From the NCBI GenBank assembly GCA_934646185.1, contig CAKUEH010000001.1:186001-250000 (forward strand): a stretch of 64,000 nt of DNA, written 5' to 3'. Shown here in pieces: positions 6,907 through 14,965 of this stretch. Source of the stretch: an uncultured Oscillospiraceae bacterium. GTDB taxonomy: Bacteria > Bacillota > Clostridia > Oscillospirales > Oscillospiraceae. The position numbers and the translations under genes were made by a program. Positions within the stretch are counted from its first letter, which is position 1; each line of letters starts with the position of its first letter. The notes under the pieces were generated by a model. It was not told where the DNA came from and ran no database searches. It saw nothing but the letters and a program-made list of their open reading frames with translations.

Positions 6907-9003
6907 ATGACAAAGTCAAAAATGCAACAACAGGACACACGGTATGTCGCACTGCTTCTGGCGCTGGCAATTCTCATGCTGCTTGTGCCAAAGATCTCGG
7001 CGGCGGAATACACGGCATCGGGCGCGACAAAATTCGTGTTCACGGACAGCGGCATTACCGTCACGGATGGCAATTACACCGGCTATAAGGTTGAAGGAAC
7101 CGCACTCACCATCAACGACTCTGGCACCTATATCATCTCCGGCTCGTGCTCCAACGGCTCGATCAAGGTCAAAAAGGGGACGACGGGCGTAACGCTCGTG
7201 CTGAACGGCTTGACGCTGACCAGCGCCGCGACCGCGCCGATCGCCTGCAACAAGTCGACCGAGGTCAACATCGTCGTCGCCTCCGGCACGACCAATACGC
7301 TTACAGACAGCCTCCAGAATAACGACGATTATTATCCAGACAATAGTGACGCAGAGAATGCCGTCATCAAGTGTAAGGATGGCTCACAGGTGACTATCTC
7401 CGGCGCCGGCACGCTGGTTATCAATGCCAGGGGTAAAAACGGCATTAAATCCGGCGCGACGACCGACGAAGAAGGCACGGCCTCGCTCACCATCCGGGAT
7501 GTCAACCTGACGATCAACGCATCCGTCAACGACGCGATCAATGCTGAGCAGACGCTGAACATTGAAAGCGGCACGCTCACCATCTCCGCAGAAGACGATG
7601 CGATCCACTCCGATTATACTCTGAACGTCGGCGCCTCCGGCACGGCCGGGCCTACCATCAAAATCACGAGCTGCTATGAAGGTCTGGAGGCCGCGACGCT
7701 CAATATTCTCTCCGGCAATATTTCCATCACGGCCTCAGACAACTGCCTGAACGCGGCAAACTCCGATCTGACCGGCTACAGCTTCTCCATGAATATCTCC
7801 GGCGGCACCATCAGCGCCTATACCTCGTCCGGCGACGGCTTTGATTCCAACGGTACGCTCACCATCTCCGGCGGCACCATCAACGTCTGGTCTGCCAACA
7901 CGGCCGACAACCAGCCGCTTGACGCGGACGGCACCATCACCATCTCCGGCGGCACAGTTCTGGCTGCGGGCGGCAGCAGCGGCATGGGCATGCATCTCTC
8001 CGCTTCGCAGGCCTACGTCACCTTCGGCGGCGGCAATATGGGCGGTCAGCCCGGTTCCATGGGCGGACAACCCGGCGGGCGTGCATCCGGCAATTCTGGT
8101 GCTTCCTCTACAAGTGTCGCAAATGGCAGTACGGTCTCTATCAAAAACGGCTCGACCAGCGTATTCAGCACGACTGCGCGCTGCAACGCAAGTTACCTCT
8201 TCTTCTCGTCCCCGTCTTTGACCTTCGGCACAAGCTATACGCTCTATGCAGGTTCCACCAACGTTTCGACTGCCGCTGCGCAGACCGGCTCCAGCCAGTC
8301 CGGCGGGATGCAGCCGGAGAGCAATCAGCAGCCCGGAGCCACGCGGCCCCAGCCGGGACAGTCAGTCGATCCGGCGCAAGACCCCAACGCGGACTCCGGC
8401 AATTCCTCCGGCAGCAGCTCCGCAGGCAGTACCACAAATGCAGCTTCCGGCAATCGTTTTTCCGATGTCTCCACTGGCAGCTGGTATTATGACGCGGTGC
8501 AGTATGTCTATGACGCGGGACTCATGTCCGGCACGGGAAGCGATGTATTTTCCCCGGATGGCGCAACAACACGCGGCATGATCGTGACAATTCTCTACCG
8601 CCTCGAAGGAAGCCCGGTGTGTGGCAGCGCTTCATTCTCGGACGTGTCTTCCGGCAAATACTACGCGCAGGCCGTTGCCTGGGCAGCGGAAAACGGCATT
8701 GTGAGCGGCTATTCCGCTTCCCGCTTTGGTCCTGAGAACGCCATCACGCGCGAGCAGCTGGCAGCGGTTTTGTACCGTTATGCCGCCTATAAGGGCTATG
8801 ACGTGTCAGAATTTTCCTCCCTCACCGGCTATGCGGACAATACCCTTGTCGCAGGTTACGCGAAAACACCGTTTGCGTGGGCGGTACAGGCTGGCATCAT
8901 TAGCGGAACCGGCGCGCACCGGCTCAGTCCCTCTGCCGGTGCGACCCGCGCGCAGGTTGCAGCGATGCTCATGCGCTTCTGCCAGAGCTATATATCCGTT
9001 TGA
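6907..9003 (+). CDS. DUF4353 carbohydrate-binding-type surface protein with three SLH domains
   Basis: Secreted protein of 698 residues. Signal segment (residues 14-32, ALLLALAILMLLVP), a beta-helical DUF4353 region (about 35-400) rich in short strand repeats such as LTISGGTINVW and TITISGGTVLAAGG, then a Gly/Met/Gln/Pro-rich stretch (GGGNMGGQPGSMGGQPGG), a Ser/Pro/Asn linker (about 450-515) and three SLH repeats (about 515-698) ending in SPSAGATRAQVAAMLMRF. The SLH repeats should hold it to secondary wall polymer. Family members are often found beside CotH and VTC/DUF4956 genes. Co-transcribed with the MBL lipoprotein. AAAGGATG precedes the start. Ligand unknown. Confidence 0.93.
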   Translation: MTKSKMQQQDTRYVALLLALAILMLLVPKISAAEYTASGATKFVFTDSGITVTDGNYTGYKVEGTALTINDSGTYIISGSCSNGSIKVKKGTTGVTLVLNGLTLTSAATAPIACNKSTEVNIVVASGTTNTLTDSLQNNDDYYPDNSDAENAVIKCKDGSQVTISGAGTLVINARGKNGIKSGATTDEEGTASLTIRDVNLTINASVNDAINAEQTLNIESGTLTISAEDDAIHSDYTLNVGASGTAGPTIKITSCYEGLEAATLNILSGNISITASDNCLNAANSDLTGYSFSMNISGGTISAYTSSGDGFDSNGTLTISGGTINVWSANTADNQPLDADGTITISGGTVLAAGGSSGMGMHLSASQAYVTFGGGNMGGQPGSMGGQPGGRASGNSGASSTSVANGSTVSIKNGSTSVFSTTARCNASYLFFSSPSLTFGTSYTLYAGSTNVSTAAAQTGSSQSGGMQPESNQQPGATRPQPGQSVDPAQDPNADSGNSSGSSSAGSTTNAASGNRFSDVSTGSWYYDAVQYVYDAGLMSGTGSDVFSPDGATTRGMIVTILYRLEGSPVCGSASFSDVSSGKYYAQAVAWAAENGIVSGYSASRFGPENAITREQLAAVLYRYAAYKGYDVSEFSSLTGYADNTLVAGYAKTPFAWAVQAGIISGTGAHRLSPSAGATRAQVAAMLMRFCQSYISV

Positions 9004-9071
9004 TTCTCTCCTTTCCTCCCTTTTGTGCGGGATACGAATCTTTCGTATCCCGCACAATTTGTTTACAAGTT

Positions 9072-9104
9072 CTTTAGGTTCCCTTTAGCTTCCGGCGCTA
9101 TGAT
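9072..9104 (+). promoter_or_regulatory. TTTAGG direct-repeat promoter C (beta-helix lipoprotein)
   Basis: CTTTAGG (9072-9078) and CTTTAGC (9083-9089), 11 bp apart, then 9 nt and -10 TATGAT (9099-9104). Same geometry as A and B. Just upstream, 9027-9057, an imperfect hairpin (GCGGGATACGAA / TTCGTATCCCGC) probably terminates the SLH gene. Confidence 0.78.
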
Positions 9105-9138
9105 ACAGGCACAAAACGAAATAAGGAGGATGCTTTTT

Positions 9139-10656
9139 ATGAAAAAGCTAATTGCAATTATACTGGCGGCAGCAATGCTGCTCTCGCTTGCGGCCTGCGG
9201 CAGCACTGCGGCCGGCACTGCGTCCGACGATACGGCGGCAGAAACCACATCCGCCGATTCTTCCAACAATGCTTCCACCCAGACTCCGCCCGAATTGCCG
9301 GACGGCGAAGCGCCCGCAATGGGTAACGGCGAAACGCCGCCTGAAAAGCCAGACGGCACGCCGCCTGACGGTGAAAACGGCCAGCCGGGTATGCCCCCGG
9401 ACGGCAATCCGCCCGATGGCGCGCCGAATGGTCAGCCTGGCGGCTTCGGCGGCAGCGGCGAAGTGACGCAGGGCACGAGCGCCAACACGATCTCCGAAGA
9501 CACGACCGTCACCGACACGAGCTACACCTCGACCGGCGACGATGAAAACGCCCTCCGCGTCGATGGCGCGGCCGTCACGCTGGACGGTATCACCGTCGAG
9601 AAAAGCGCGGGCGCGACCTCGAACACCGAGGACGGCGACTTTTACGGCATGAACGCCGCGCTGCTGGCGACGAACGGCGCGACCGTCACGATCAAAAACG
9701 CAACAGTCAATTCCTCCGCGCAGAACGGCAACGGCGTGTTCAGCTACGGCAGCGGCACGACCGTCAATATCTCCGATTCCACCATCACGACGACCGCCGA
9801 TAATTCCGGCGGCATCCAGACCACCGGCGGCGGCACGACGAATGCGGAAGATCTGACTGTCACCACCTCCGGCAATTCGTCGGCGGCCATCCGCTCCGAC
9901 CGCGGCGGCGGGACTGTCAACGTCACAGGCGGCAGCTATACCTCGAACGGCTATAACTCCCCCGCCGTCTACTCGACCGCCGCGATCACAGTTAAAAACG
10001 CGAAGCTCACGGCCAACAATTCCGAGGCGCTCGTCATTGAGGGCAAGAATTCCATTGCACTCACAAACTGCACCGTTTCGGGCAATATGAGCAGCACGAA
10101 GGGCTCCAGCTCCTCAGAAAACGTCCACACCGTCATGATCTACCAGTCCATGTCCGGCGACGCGGATGTCGGCACGTCTGAATTTTCCATGACCGGCGGC
10201 TCGCTGACAGGCAAAAACGGCGACCTGTTCTACATTACGAACACGCACTGCATTCTGACGCTCTCCGGCGTGACGCTCAAAAATGAAGATTCTGACGGAT
10301 ATCTGCTGCGCGTGGTCGGCAACAGCGCCTCGCACGGCTGGGGCACAGTCGGCAGCAACGGCGCGCAGGTCGAGTTCACCGCCGATGGTCAGACCTTGAA
10401 CGGCAACATCCTCGTCGACACGATCTCAACGCTGGATCTGACGCTCAAAAACGGCAGCAGCTTCACCGGCACGATCAATATCGCCGATAATGCCGAGGGC
10501 GGCGCGGCGGTTTCCAACAACGCGGTCGTGACGATCGAATCCGGCTGCACGTGGACGCTCACCGGCGACTGCACGCTCACGAGCCTCACCAACAACGGCA
10601 CGATCAACTTTAACGGCCATACCATCACGCTGGCCGACGGTACGGTTCTTCGTTAA
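9139..10656 (+). CDS. Large beta-helix lipoprotein with Pro/Gly/Asp-rich stalk
   Basis: Lipoprotein of 505 residues. Lipobox LAAC (Cys about residue 20), then a Ser/Thr-rich segment, then a low-complexity stalk (about 50-110) built on PPDG, PPEKPDG and GQPGG units, then a long right-handed beta-helix (about 115-505) of short strand repeats rich in Asn, Thr and Gly (VTIKNATVN, VNISDSTITTT, ITVKNAKLTANNS). The end, GTINFNGHTITLADG, resembles closing coils of pectate-lyase-like adhesins. No catalytic triad is recognised. ATG 9139 is chosen with AAGGAGG 8 nt upstream; an ATG at 9130 sits on the site itself. Own TTTAGG promoter. Probably part of the same surface structure as the SLH protein (inference). 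Confidence 0.88.
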   Translation: MKKLIAIILAAAMLLSLAACGSTAAGTASDDTAAETTSADSSNNASTQTPPELPDGEAPAMGNGETPPEKPDGTPPDGENGQPGMPPDGNPPDGAPNGQPGGFGGSGEVTQGTSANTISEDTTVTDTSYTSTGDDENALRVDGAAVTLDGITVEKSAGATSNTEDGDFYGMNAALLATNGATVTIKNATVNSSAQNGNGVFSYGSGTTVNISDSTITTTADNSGGIQTTGGGTTNAEDLTVTTSGNSSAAIRSDRGGGTVNVTGGSYTSNGYNSPAVYSTAAITVKNAKLTANNSEALVIEGKNSIALTNCTVSGNMSSTKGSSSSENVHTVMIYQSMSGDADVGTSEFSMTGGSLTGKNGDLFYITNTHCILTLSGVTLKNEDSDGYLLRVVGNSASHGWGTVGSNGAQVEFTADGQTLNGNILVDTISTLDLTLKNGSSFTGTINIADNAEGGAAVSNNAVVTIESGCTWTLTGDCTLTSLTNNGTINFNGHTITLADGTVLR

Positions 10657-10661
10657 ATCTT

Positions 10662-11489
10662 TTACAACTCTGGTCTCATCTTTTGAAGAACCGTGTCAAT
10701 ATCCGCGTTGATGCAGACGGACTGCCGCTCGATCTCCTGCGGACACGCTGCCTGCCCCTGGTTGATACAGGCGTAGGCAGCGTCCGGGTTCTTAACTGTC
10801 ATCTGTCAGAACGGATACTTGATGATAACCGGGGTATTATAGCCAACGCCTAATTCAAGAAAGAGGATTTTCCCGCCCGCGCGGGTGCGAAGAAAATTCT
10901 CGTACCGCTCTGCCGCTCTGTGCCAGCCCTCATCTTCGGCAAACTTGTCGTCGGCACGCAGGTTCATCGTCATCGGCTTCCCGCAGTGCGGACAAACAGG
11001 CAGCATTTCTGTCGGGACTTTCATATTCTCCTGTCGTTTGACCATTTCACGGATCACAGCTTGGTTATCAAAGGTTTCTTGGCAGCACGGTTCGCTGCAC
11101 TGAAAGAGTCCGTAATCCCCCTGCGTATAGAACAGCCGCTTCTTGTCAAAGCCAGCCTTCTGAAAGCAGTGGTCAACATTTGTGGTGATAACAAAATAAT
11201 CTTTGTTCTGTACCAGCTTCAAAAGGTCATTATAGACCGGCCTGGGGGCGTCCTGATAGCGGTTAATGCAGATGTATCGGCTCCAATACGCCCAGAATTC
11301 CTCCTGCGTTGGAAACGGATAGAATCCGCCGCTGTACATATCCCGAATGCCGTACTTCTTGGCAAAGTCGGAGAAATGCTTCTCAAACCGTTCGCCGGTG
11401 TAGGTAAATCCCGCCGCCGTAGACAGTCCGGAGCCGGCGCCGATCACCACGGCATCACAATCCAGCAGCGCTGTCCGGAGCCGTTCCAT
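10662..11489 (-). pseudogene. SirTM-class sirtuin with an in-frame TGA
   Basis: NAD-dependent ADP-ribosyltransferase/deacylase of the macrodomain-linked class (SirTM). Visible: Rossmann start VVIGAGSGLSTAAGF, TTNVDHCF, a zinc ribbon (CSEPC and CPHCG), and ELGVGYNTPVIIKYPF. A TGA at 10808-10806 follows KYPF, yet the same frame continues for 46 codons (MTVKNPDAAYACINQGQ, then SVCINADIDTVLQ) to a TAA at 10662. Family members read FW at this point, so a TGG to TGA change is the simplest explanation. The lost part holds the last Rossmann strand (INADID). TGA is an ordinary stop elsewhere here, so recoding is unlikely. The start is taken at MERLRTALL (11489), overlapping the macrodomain gene; an upstream ATG at 11540 is possible. 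The truncated 227-residue product may be inactive. Confidence 0.78.
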
Positions 11490-12264
11490 CTGCTCGGAGC
11501 AGCTTTTCGTAGATGGTTTTGTCCAAATCCTTGAAAACATTGAAGATCACCTTCTTGACACTGGTTTGCTTTTTCAGAAACTCTTTGACCGTTCGAACTG
11601 CGATCTCTGCTGCCAGCGCATTGGGAAAATGAAACTCTCCCGTGGAAACGCAGCAGAAGGCCACGCTTTCCAGCTCGTTCTCTGCCGCCAGATTCAAGCA
11701 GGAGCGATAACAGGAAGCCAGCAGCTCTTTATCCTCTTTGGTCACGCGCCCATTGATGATCGGACCGACTGTATGCAGCACATACCGGCAGGGCAGATTG
11801 AACGCCGGGGTGATTTTCGCCTGTCCGGCCGGTTCCGGATAGCCCTGTCGTTCCATCAATTCTTCACAGGCGAGCCGCAGTTCCACACCTGCATAGGTAT
11901 GGATGGCGTTGTCGATGCAGCGATGGTTCGGAATGTAGCAGCCGGTGAGCCCTGAATTTGCGGCATTGACGATGGCATCGCATTTGAGCGTGGTTATATC
12001 GCCCTGCCAGAGATACAGCCCCGGCTGAGCTGGTGTCAGGTCGGTAATGTCGGTAATACCTTTTGCCGCGGTTTCGCCTTGCAGATATTCATCCTGTACT
12101 TGCAGAAATTCCGCGCCGATACGCGCTGGTCTGCGGACGTTCATCAGCCCGCGCAGCAAAATCTTCTGCCGCTCGGAATCTGTTGGGATGATCTGTTTCT
12201 GGCAGGAGGGACGTTCGTTCAGCAGAGATTGGATCAAAAACAGCCGTTTCTCGCTCTGATTCAT
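11455..12264 (-). CDS. Macrodomain protein-ADP-ribose hydrolase
   Basis: Zinc-containing macrodomain hydrolase of 269 residues that removes ADP-ribose from proteins and pairs with SirTM. Helical N-terminal extension (about 1-75), then the macro fold: LYLWQGDITTLKCDAIVNAANSGL (about 82-105), CIDNAIHTYAGVELR with GCYIPNHRCID supplying metal ligands, QGYPEPAGQAKIT, YVLHTVGP, and VAFCCVSTGEFHFP. The sirtuin follows with a 35-bp overlap, so they form one operon. The usual lipoylated GcvH-L and LplA2 targets are not in this window. ATG 12264 is preferred because GAGG lies 8 nt upstream; the ATG at 12270 is too close. Confidence 0.93.
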   Translation of the reverse strand: MNQSEKRLFLIQSLLNERPSCQKQIIPTDSERQKILLRGLMNVRRPARIGAEFLQVQDEYLQGETAAKGITDITDLTPAQPGLYLWQGDITTLKCDAIVNAANSGLTGCYIPNHRCIDNAIHTYAGVELRLACEELMERQGYPEPAGQAKITPAFNLPCRYVLHTVGPIINGRVTKEDKELLASCYRSCLNLAAENELESVAFCCVSTGEFHFPNALAAEIAVRTVKEFLKKQTSVKKVIFNVFKDLDKTIYEKLLRADGTAPDSAAGL

Positions 12265-12321
12265 TGTCATAACCTCTTTTTTGATCGTCTGTTCCGGATT
12301 GCCTTTCCCGGAAGATGCTGC

Positions 12322-12717
12322 TTAGAACTCGTAGGGAGGGTTGCCGGAGAAGTCGGCAATAACGCCGTGGGCACCCGCCAGATAGAACACCTCAAAGATG
12401 AGGTTGGCAGCCTCGCCGTACTGACCCTTCACGATGGGGTTCTGGATGCACATTTCCTTGGCATCCATGTTGTTCTCAAACACAGCCCTGCCGTGCAGAC
12501 GGATCCATGCGTAGTCCGGGCTGGAAACGGAGATCTCAACCTCCGGGTTCTGCTGCATATCCTTGTAGACATCCTTGGTGTTGTTGGTGCAGAACCACAG
12601 CTTGCCGTTAAGCTCCCCCGCGAACATGAAGGGGCGGCACTTTGCCTTGCCGTCACGGCCGACGGTAGCCAGATACTGCACAGGGTTGGCATTCAGAAAT
12701 TCTACGACTTTGTTCAT
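12322..12717 (-). CDS. Pyridoxamine 5'-phosphate oxidase family flavoprotein
   Basis: Small split-barrel FMN-binding protein, 131 residues. The motifs NANPVQYLATVGRDGKAKCRPF (about 8-29), LWFCTNNTKDVYKDM and VEISVSSPDYAWIRLHGRAVF are typical of the PNPOx-like family, whose members are flavin reductases or haem/cofactor binding proteins of uncertain substrate. TTGGAGG precedes ATG 12717. Divergent from an HxlR regulator, a common arrangement in which the regulator controls the flavoprotein. The ORF could start further upstream, but the longer N-terminus (LRNRTTMLLYCQRKKK) is not family-like. Confidence 0.88.
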   Translation of the reverse strand: MNKVVEFLNANPVQYLATVGRDGKAKCRPFMFAGELNGKLWFCTNNTKDVYKDMQQNPEVEISVSSPDYAWIRLHGRAVFENNMDAKEMCIQNPIVKGQYGEAANLIFEVFYLAGAHGVIADFSGNPPYEF

Positions 12718-12820
12718 GATCAGTGCCTCCAAAATGGTTTTTAATAAATGATAGCCGCGAAAGATTGCTTTTTTCTTCCGTTGACAGTATAATAGCATCG
12801 TAGTCCTATTTCGTAAAGTA

Positions 12821-12836
12821 AGCACATTTTTGTGCT
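12821..12836. promoter_or_regulatory. Perfect dyad in the HxlR/PNPOx divergent region
   Basis: AGCACA-TTTT-TGTGCT, a perfect 16-bp palindrome 34 bp before the HxlR start. Candidate operator for the winged-helix dimer; it could also be a weak hairpin. Confidence 0.5.
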
Positions 12837-12869
12837 GTAGTTACCGAAAAGAAACCATTGGAGGCTGCT

Positions 12870-13199
12870 ATGAAAAAAGCGACGATTTCGGAACTTCCCG
12901 CCTGCCCGGTGGAGACGACTTTGACCCTGATCGGAGATAAATGGAAGGTACTGATCCTGCGGGATTTAATGCCGGGGACGAAGCGATTCGGGGAACTGAA
13001 AAAGTCCGTAGGCAATGTGTCCCAAAAGGTTTTGACTGCCCAGCTCCGGGCAATGGAAGAAAGCGGTCTTGTTCACCGTGAGGTCTACGCCGAAGTCCCG
13101 CCGAAGGTGGAGTATTCGCTGACCGAGCTCGGCAGGAGCCTGAAGCCGATCCTGGACTCCATGTGGGTATGGGGTGAAGCGTACCAGGCCAAGCAGTAA
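12870..13199 (+). CDS. HxlR-family transcriptional regulator
   Basis: Winged-helix regulator of 109 residues. It has the HxlR signature CPVETTLTLIGDKWKVLILRDLM with the N-terminal Cys (a thiol/redox or quinone sensor in relatives), KRFGELKKSVGNVSQKVLTAQL recognition helix, and a wing EVPPKVEYSLTELGRSL. ATG 12870 has GGAGG 6 nt upstream. Faces away from the flavoprotein gene, which is its likely target. Confidence 0.93.
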   Translation: MKKATISELPACPVETTLTLIGDKWKVLILRDLMPGTKRFGELKKSVGNVSQKVLTAQLRAMEESGLVHREVYAEVPPKVEYSLTELGRSLKPILDSMWVWGEAYQAKQ

Positions 13200-13202
13200 A
13201 AA

Positions 13203-13242
13203 AACGAAGCAGCACTTCACAGTTGCTGCTTCGTTTTTCTTT
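13203..13242 (+). terminator. Terminator of the HxlR gene
   Basis: Stem AACGAAGCAGCA / TGCTGCTTCGTT followed by TTTCTTTT, directly after the stop codon. Confidence 0.9.
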
Positions 13243-13295
13243 TGCGATCCGCTGATGATGAGACGTGCTGCGGCGAGAAATCCTGTCCTCTGCTA

Positions 13296-13324
13296 TTGAC
13301 AGCTGCTTTCTTCTCATATATAAT
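13296..13324 (+). promoter_or_regulatory. Consensus sigma-A promoter (methyltransferase unit)
   Basis: Perfect hexamers: TTGACA, 17 nt, TATAAT. It would give a leader of about 330 nt before the methyltransferase start, containing the ORF remnant described next. Confidence 0.85.
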
Positions 13325-13424
13325 ATTTAATACATATTTTACGATATGCATCGTGTTGTCTTTTTCCGGCTGTTGCTGGTTATTTGAGGCGTCCGCCAAT
13401 GGCCGAGGTGAATGGACAGTTTGA

Positions 13425-13649
13425 GCTGTTGTTCCCCAACAACCATACAATCTCCTGACCGTACCGGAAAGCCCGATGTTCAGCGCGCCGGAGGCAGCCG
13501 TTGTGACGGTTCCCCAGCTGGAGCGGGTAGCGCGGGCCGGGCGGCAGTATGCGGAAACCGGCAAGATCGGCACGGCACTTCTGGCGGAGATCGGTTCGCC
13601 CATGATCCCGGAGGAACCTTACGCTAAAATCGTCAATCAAAACACATAA
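13425..13649 (+). pseudogene. Unrecognised 3' gene remnant or small ORF before the methyltransferase
   Basis: An open frame with coding-like composition reads QPYNLLTVPESPMF, then VPQLERVARAGRQYAETGKIG and IPEEPYAKIVNQNT, and ends in a TAA overlapping the TAAGGAG ribosome binding site of the next gene. There is no good start: an internal ATG at 13476 would give 57 residues with a weak site, and a stop at 13422 blocks extension. A second short frame (13401 onward, MAEVNGQFELLFPNN) ends nearby, so a frameshifted remnant is possible. Family not recognised. Confidence 0.4.
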
Positions 13650-13661
13650 GGAGTCATCACA

Positions 13662-14426
13662 ATGCAGGAACAGGAATTGATACGCGCCTGGAAGCAGGAG
13701 GAAAGCATTGCCCACATCCACGGGTGGGATTTCTCGCACATTGCGGAAAGATATACGGAAGAAATGGATTTGCCATGGGACTATCAGCGAATTATTCTGG
13801 ACTGCCTGAAGCCGGAAATGAAGCTGCTGGACGTGGATACCGGCGGCGGCGAGTTTTTGCTGTCGCTCCATCACCCCTGTGAAAATACCAGCGCCGCGGA
13901 GGCATATCCGCCGAACGTGGAGCTGTGCAAAGAAACCCTGCTCCCGCTGGGCATTGACTTTCGCGCAGGCGATGGTGAGGACGTTCTTCCCTTTGCGGAT
14001 GCCTCGTTTGATATGGTCATCAATCGTCACGGCGATTTCAACGCAGCGGACATCCACCGCATGCTGAAAAGCGGCGGACTTTTCATCACGGAACAGGTGG
14101 GCGCGGAAAACGACCGCGAATTGGTAGAGCTGCTCCTGGGTGAGACGGAGCTGCCGTTCCCGGAGCAATATCTCGACATCGCGTGCAAGCATTTCTGCGA
14201 CGCGGGCTTTGATATTCTGGACGCGCAGGAATGCTTCCGGCCGATCAAATTCTATGATGTAGGCGCACTCGTCTGGTTTGCGCGTATTATCGAATGGGAA
14301 TTTCCGGGCTTCTCCGTAGATCGCTGCAAAGACGAGCTTCTTCATGCGCAGGAGCTGTTGGAGCAGAACGGCGTGATCGAAGGGCGGATACACAGATTCC
14401 TGCTGGTGTGTTCAAAATCAGCATAA
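13662..14426 (+). CDS. Class I SAM-dependent methyltransferase
   Basis: Methyltransferase of 254 residues. SAM-binding motif I is LLDVDTGGGEFLLSL (about 54-68), the acidic end of strand 2 is AAEAYPPN, motif II/III FADASFDMVINRHGDFN and post-motif LKSGGLFITEQVG. The HGDFN stretch replaces the usual catalytic-loop residues, so the substrate cannot be read; it resembles small-molecule or quinone-type enzymes. TAAGGAG precedes the ATG. Terminator follows. Confidence 0.85.
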   Translation: MQEQELIRAWKQEESIAHIHGWDFSHIAERYTEEMDLPWDYQRIILDCLKPEMKLLDVDTGGGEFLLSLHHPCENTSAAEAYPPNVELCKETLLPLGIDFRAGDGEDVLPFADASFDMVINRHGDFNAADIHRMLKSGGLFITEQVGAENDRELVELLLGETELPFPEQYLDIACKHFCDAGFDILDAQECFRPIKFYDVGALVWFARIIEWEFPGFSVDRCKDELLHAQELLEQNGVIEGRIHRFLLVCSKSA

Positions 14427-14458
14427 AAGCCGCAAAACAGACCAAACTCACAGGCACA

Positions 14459-14517
14459 GGGCCGATGCTCCGTAAGCCGGCAAGGCATCACGGAGCATCG
14501 ACCCTTTTATTTTTTTC
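14459..14517 (+). terminator. Strong terminator after the methyltransferase
   Basis: Stem GGGCCGATGCTCCGT / ACGGAGCATCGACCC with loop AAGCCGGCAAGGCATC, then TTTTATTTTTTT. Confidence 0.9.
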
Positions 14518-14525
14518 AAAACCTG

Positions 14526-14580
14526 TTGACTTTTTGTGTCTACTCGTATAGAATATGCGTATGTTCTACACGAGTAGACA
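14526..14580 (+). promoter_or_regulatory. Promoter with double BlaI-type operator
   Basis: TTGACT (14526-14531), 17 nt, TAGAAT (14549-14554). Two 14-bp dyads flank the start site: TCTACTCGTATAGA (14539-14552, covering the -10) and TCTACACGAGTAGA (14566-14579). Together they also make an inverted repeat TGTCTACTCGT / ACGAGTAGACA. This is the usual arrangement for BlaI/MecI dimers. Confidence 0.8.
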
Positions 14581-14587
14581 GGAGGTG

Positions 14588-14965
14588 TTGAAAACGGAAA
14601 TTCCAAAAATTCACGAAGGTGAGTATCGCTTCTGCCTGATCTTATGGAAGCATGAGCCGGTCACTGCCGCACAGCTTGCAAAGCTGTGTCTGGATCAGCT
14701 GGGCTGGAAGCGAACGACGACCTACACGATCATCAAGCGGCTTGGCGAACGCGGGATCCTGAAAAACGAGAATGGACTTGTGACCGCGCTCGTTTCCAAG
14801 GACGAGGCGCAGGCCTGTGAGATCGACGAGCTGGTCGAAAAGAAATTCGAAGGATCTCTGCCCACCTTTATCGCCGCGTTTACAAAGCGGCAGGATCTGT
14901 CCGAGCGGGAGCTCGACGAGGTGCAGCAGATGATCGACCGCATCCGAAGAGGAGAAACACAATGA
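14588..14965 (+). CDS. BlaI/MecI/CopY-family repressor
   Basis: Winged-helix repressor of ~125 residues: ILWKHEPVTAAQLAKL and KRTTTYTIIKRLGERGIL are the recognition elements of the family, followed by a C-terminal dimerisation helix (SERELDEVQQMIDRI). It should repress its own operon from the double dyad upstream and be released by the downstream M56 sensor protease. The start is uncertain: family N-termini fit LKTEIPKIHEG, giving TTG 14588 beside AGGAGGTG with very short spacing. ATGs at 14555 and 14561 fall at or before the predicted transcript start, so they would need a leaderless transcript. Overlaps blaR1-like gene by 4 bp. Confidence 0.88.
   Translation: MKTEIPKIHEGEYRFCLILWKHEPVTAAQLAKLCLDQLGWKRTTTYTIIKRLGERGILKNENGLVTALVSKDEAQACEIDELVEKKFEGSLPTFIAAFTKRQDLSERELDEVQQMIDRIRRGETQ

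Noticed and set aside
10806..10808. TGA read as an amino acid in the sirtuin
   Set aside because: Many genes here end in TGA (for example the SLH gene at 9001-9003), and there is no selenocysteine element, so a nonsense mutation is simpler.
13380..14393. 337-codon minus-strand frame
   Set aside because: Antisense to the methyltransferase gene with its SAM motif and ribosome binding site.
14555..14587. ATG starts for the BlaI-type repressor at 14555 or 14561
   Set aside because: They lie at or before the predicted transcription start and the extra residues do not match the family; the AGGAGGTG site points further downstream.
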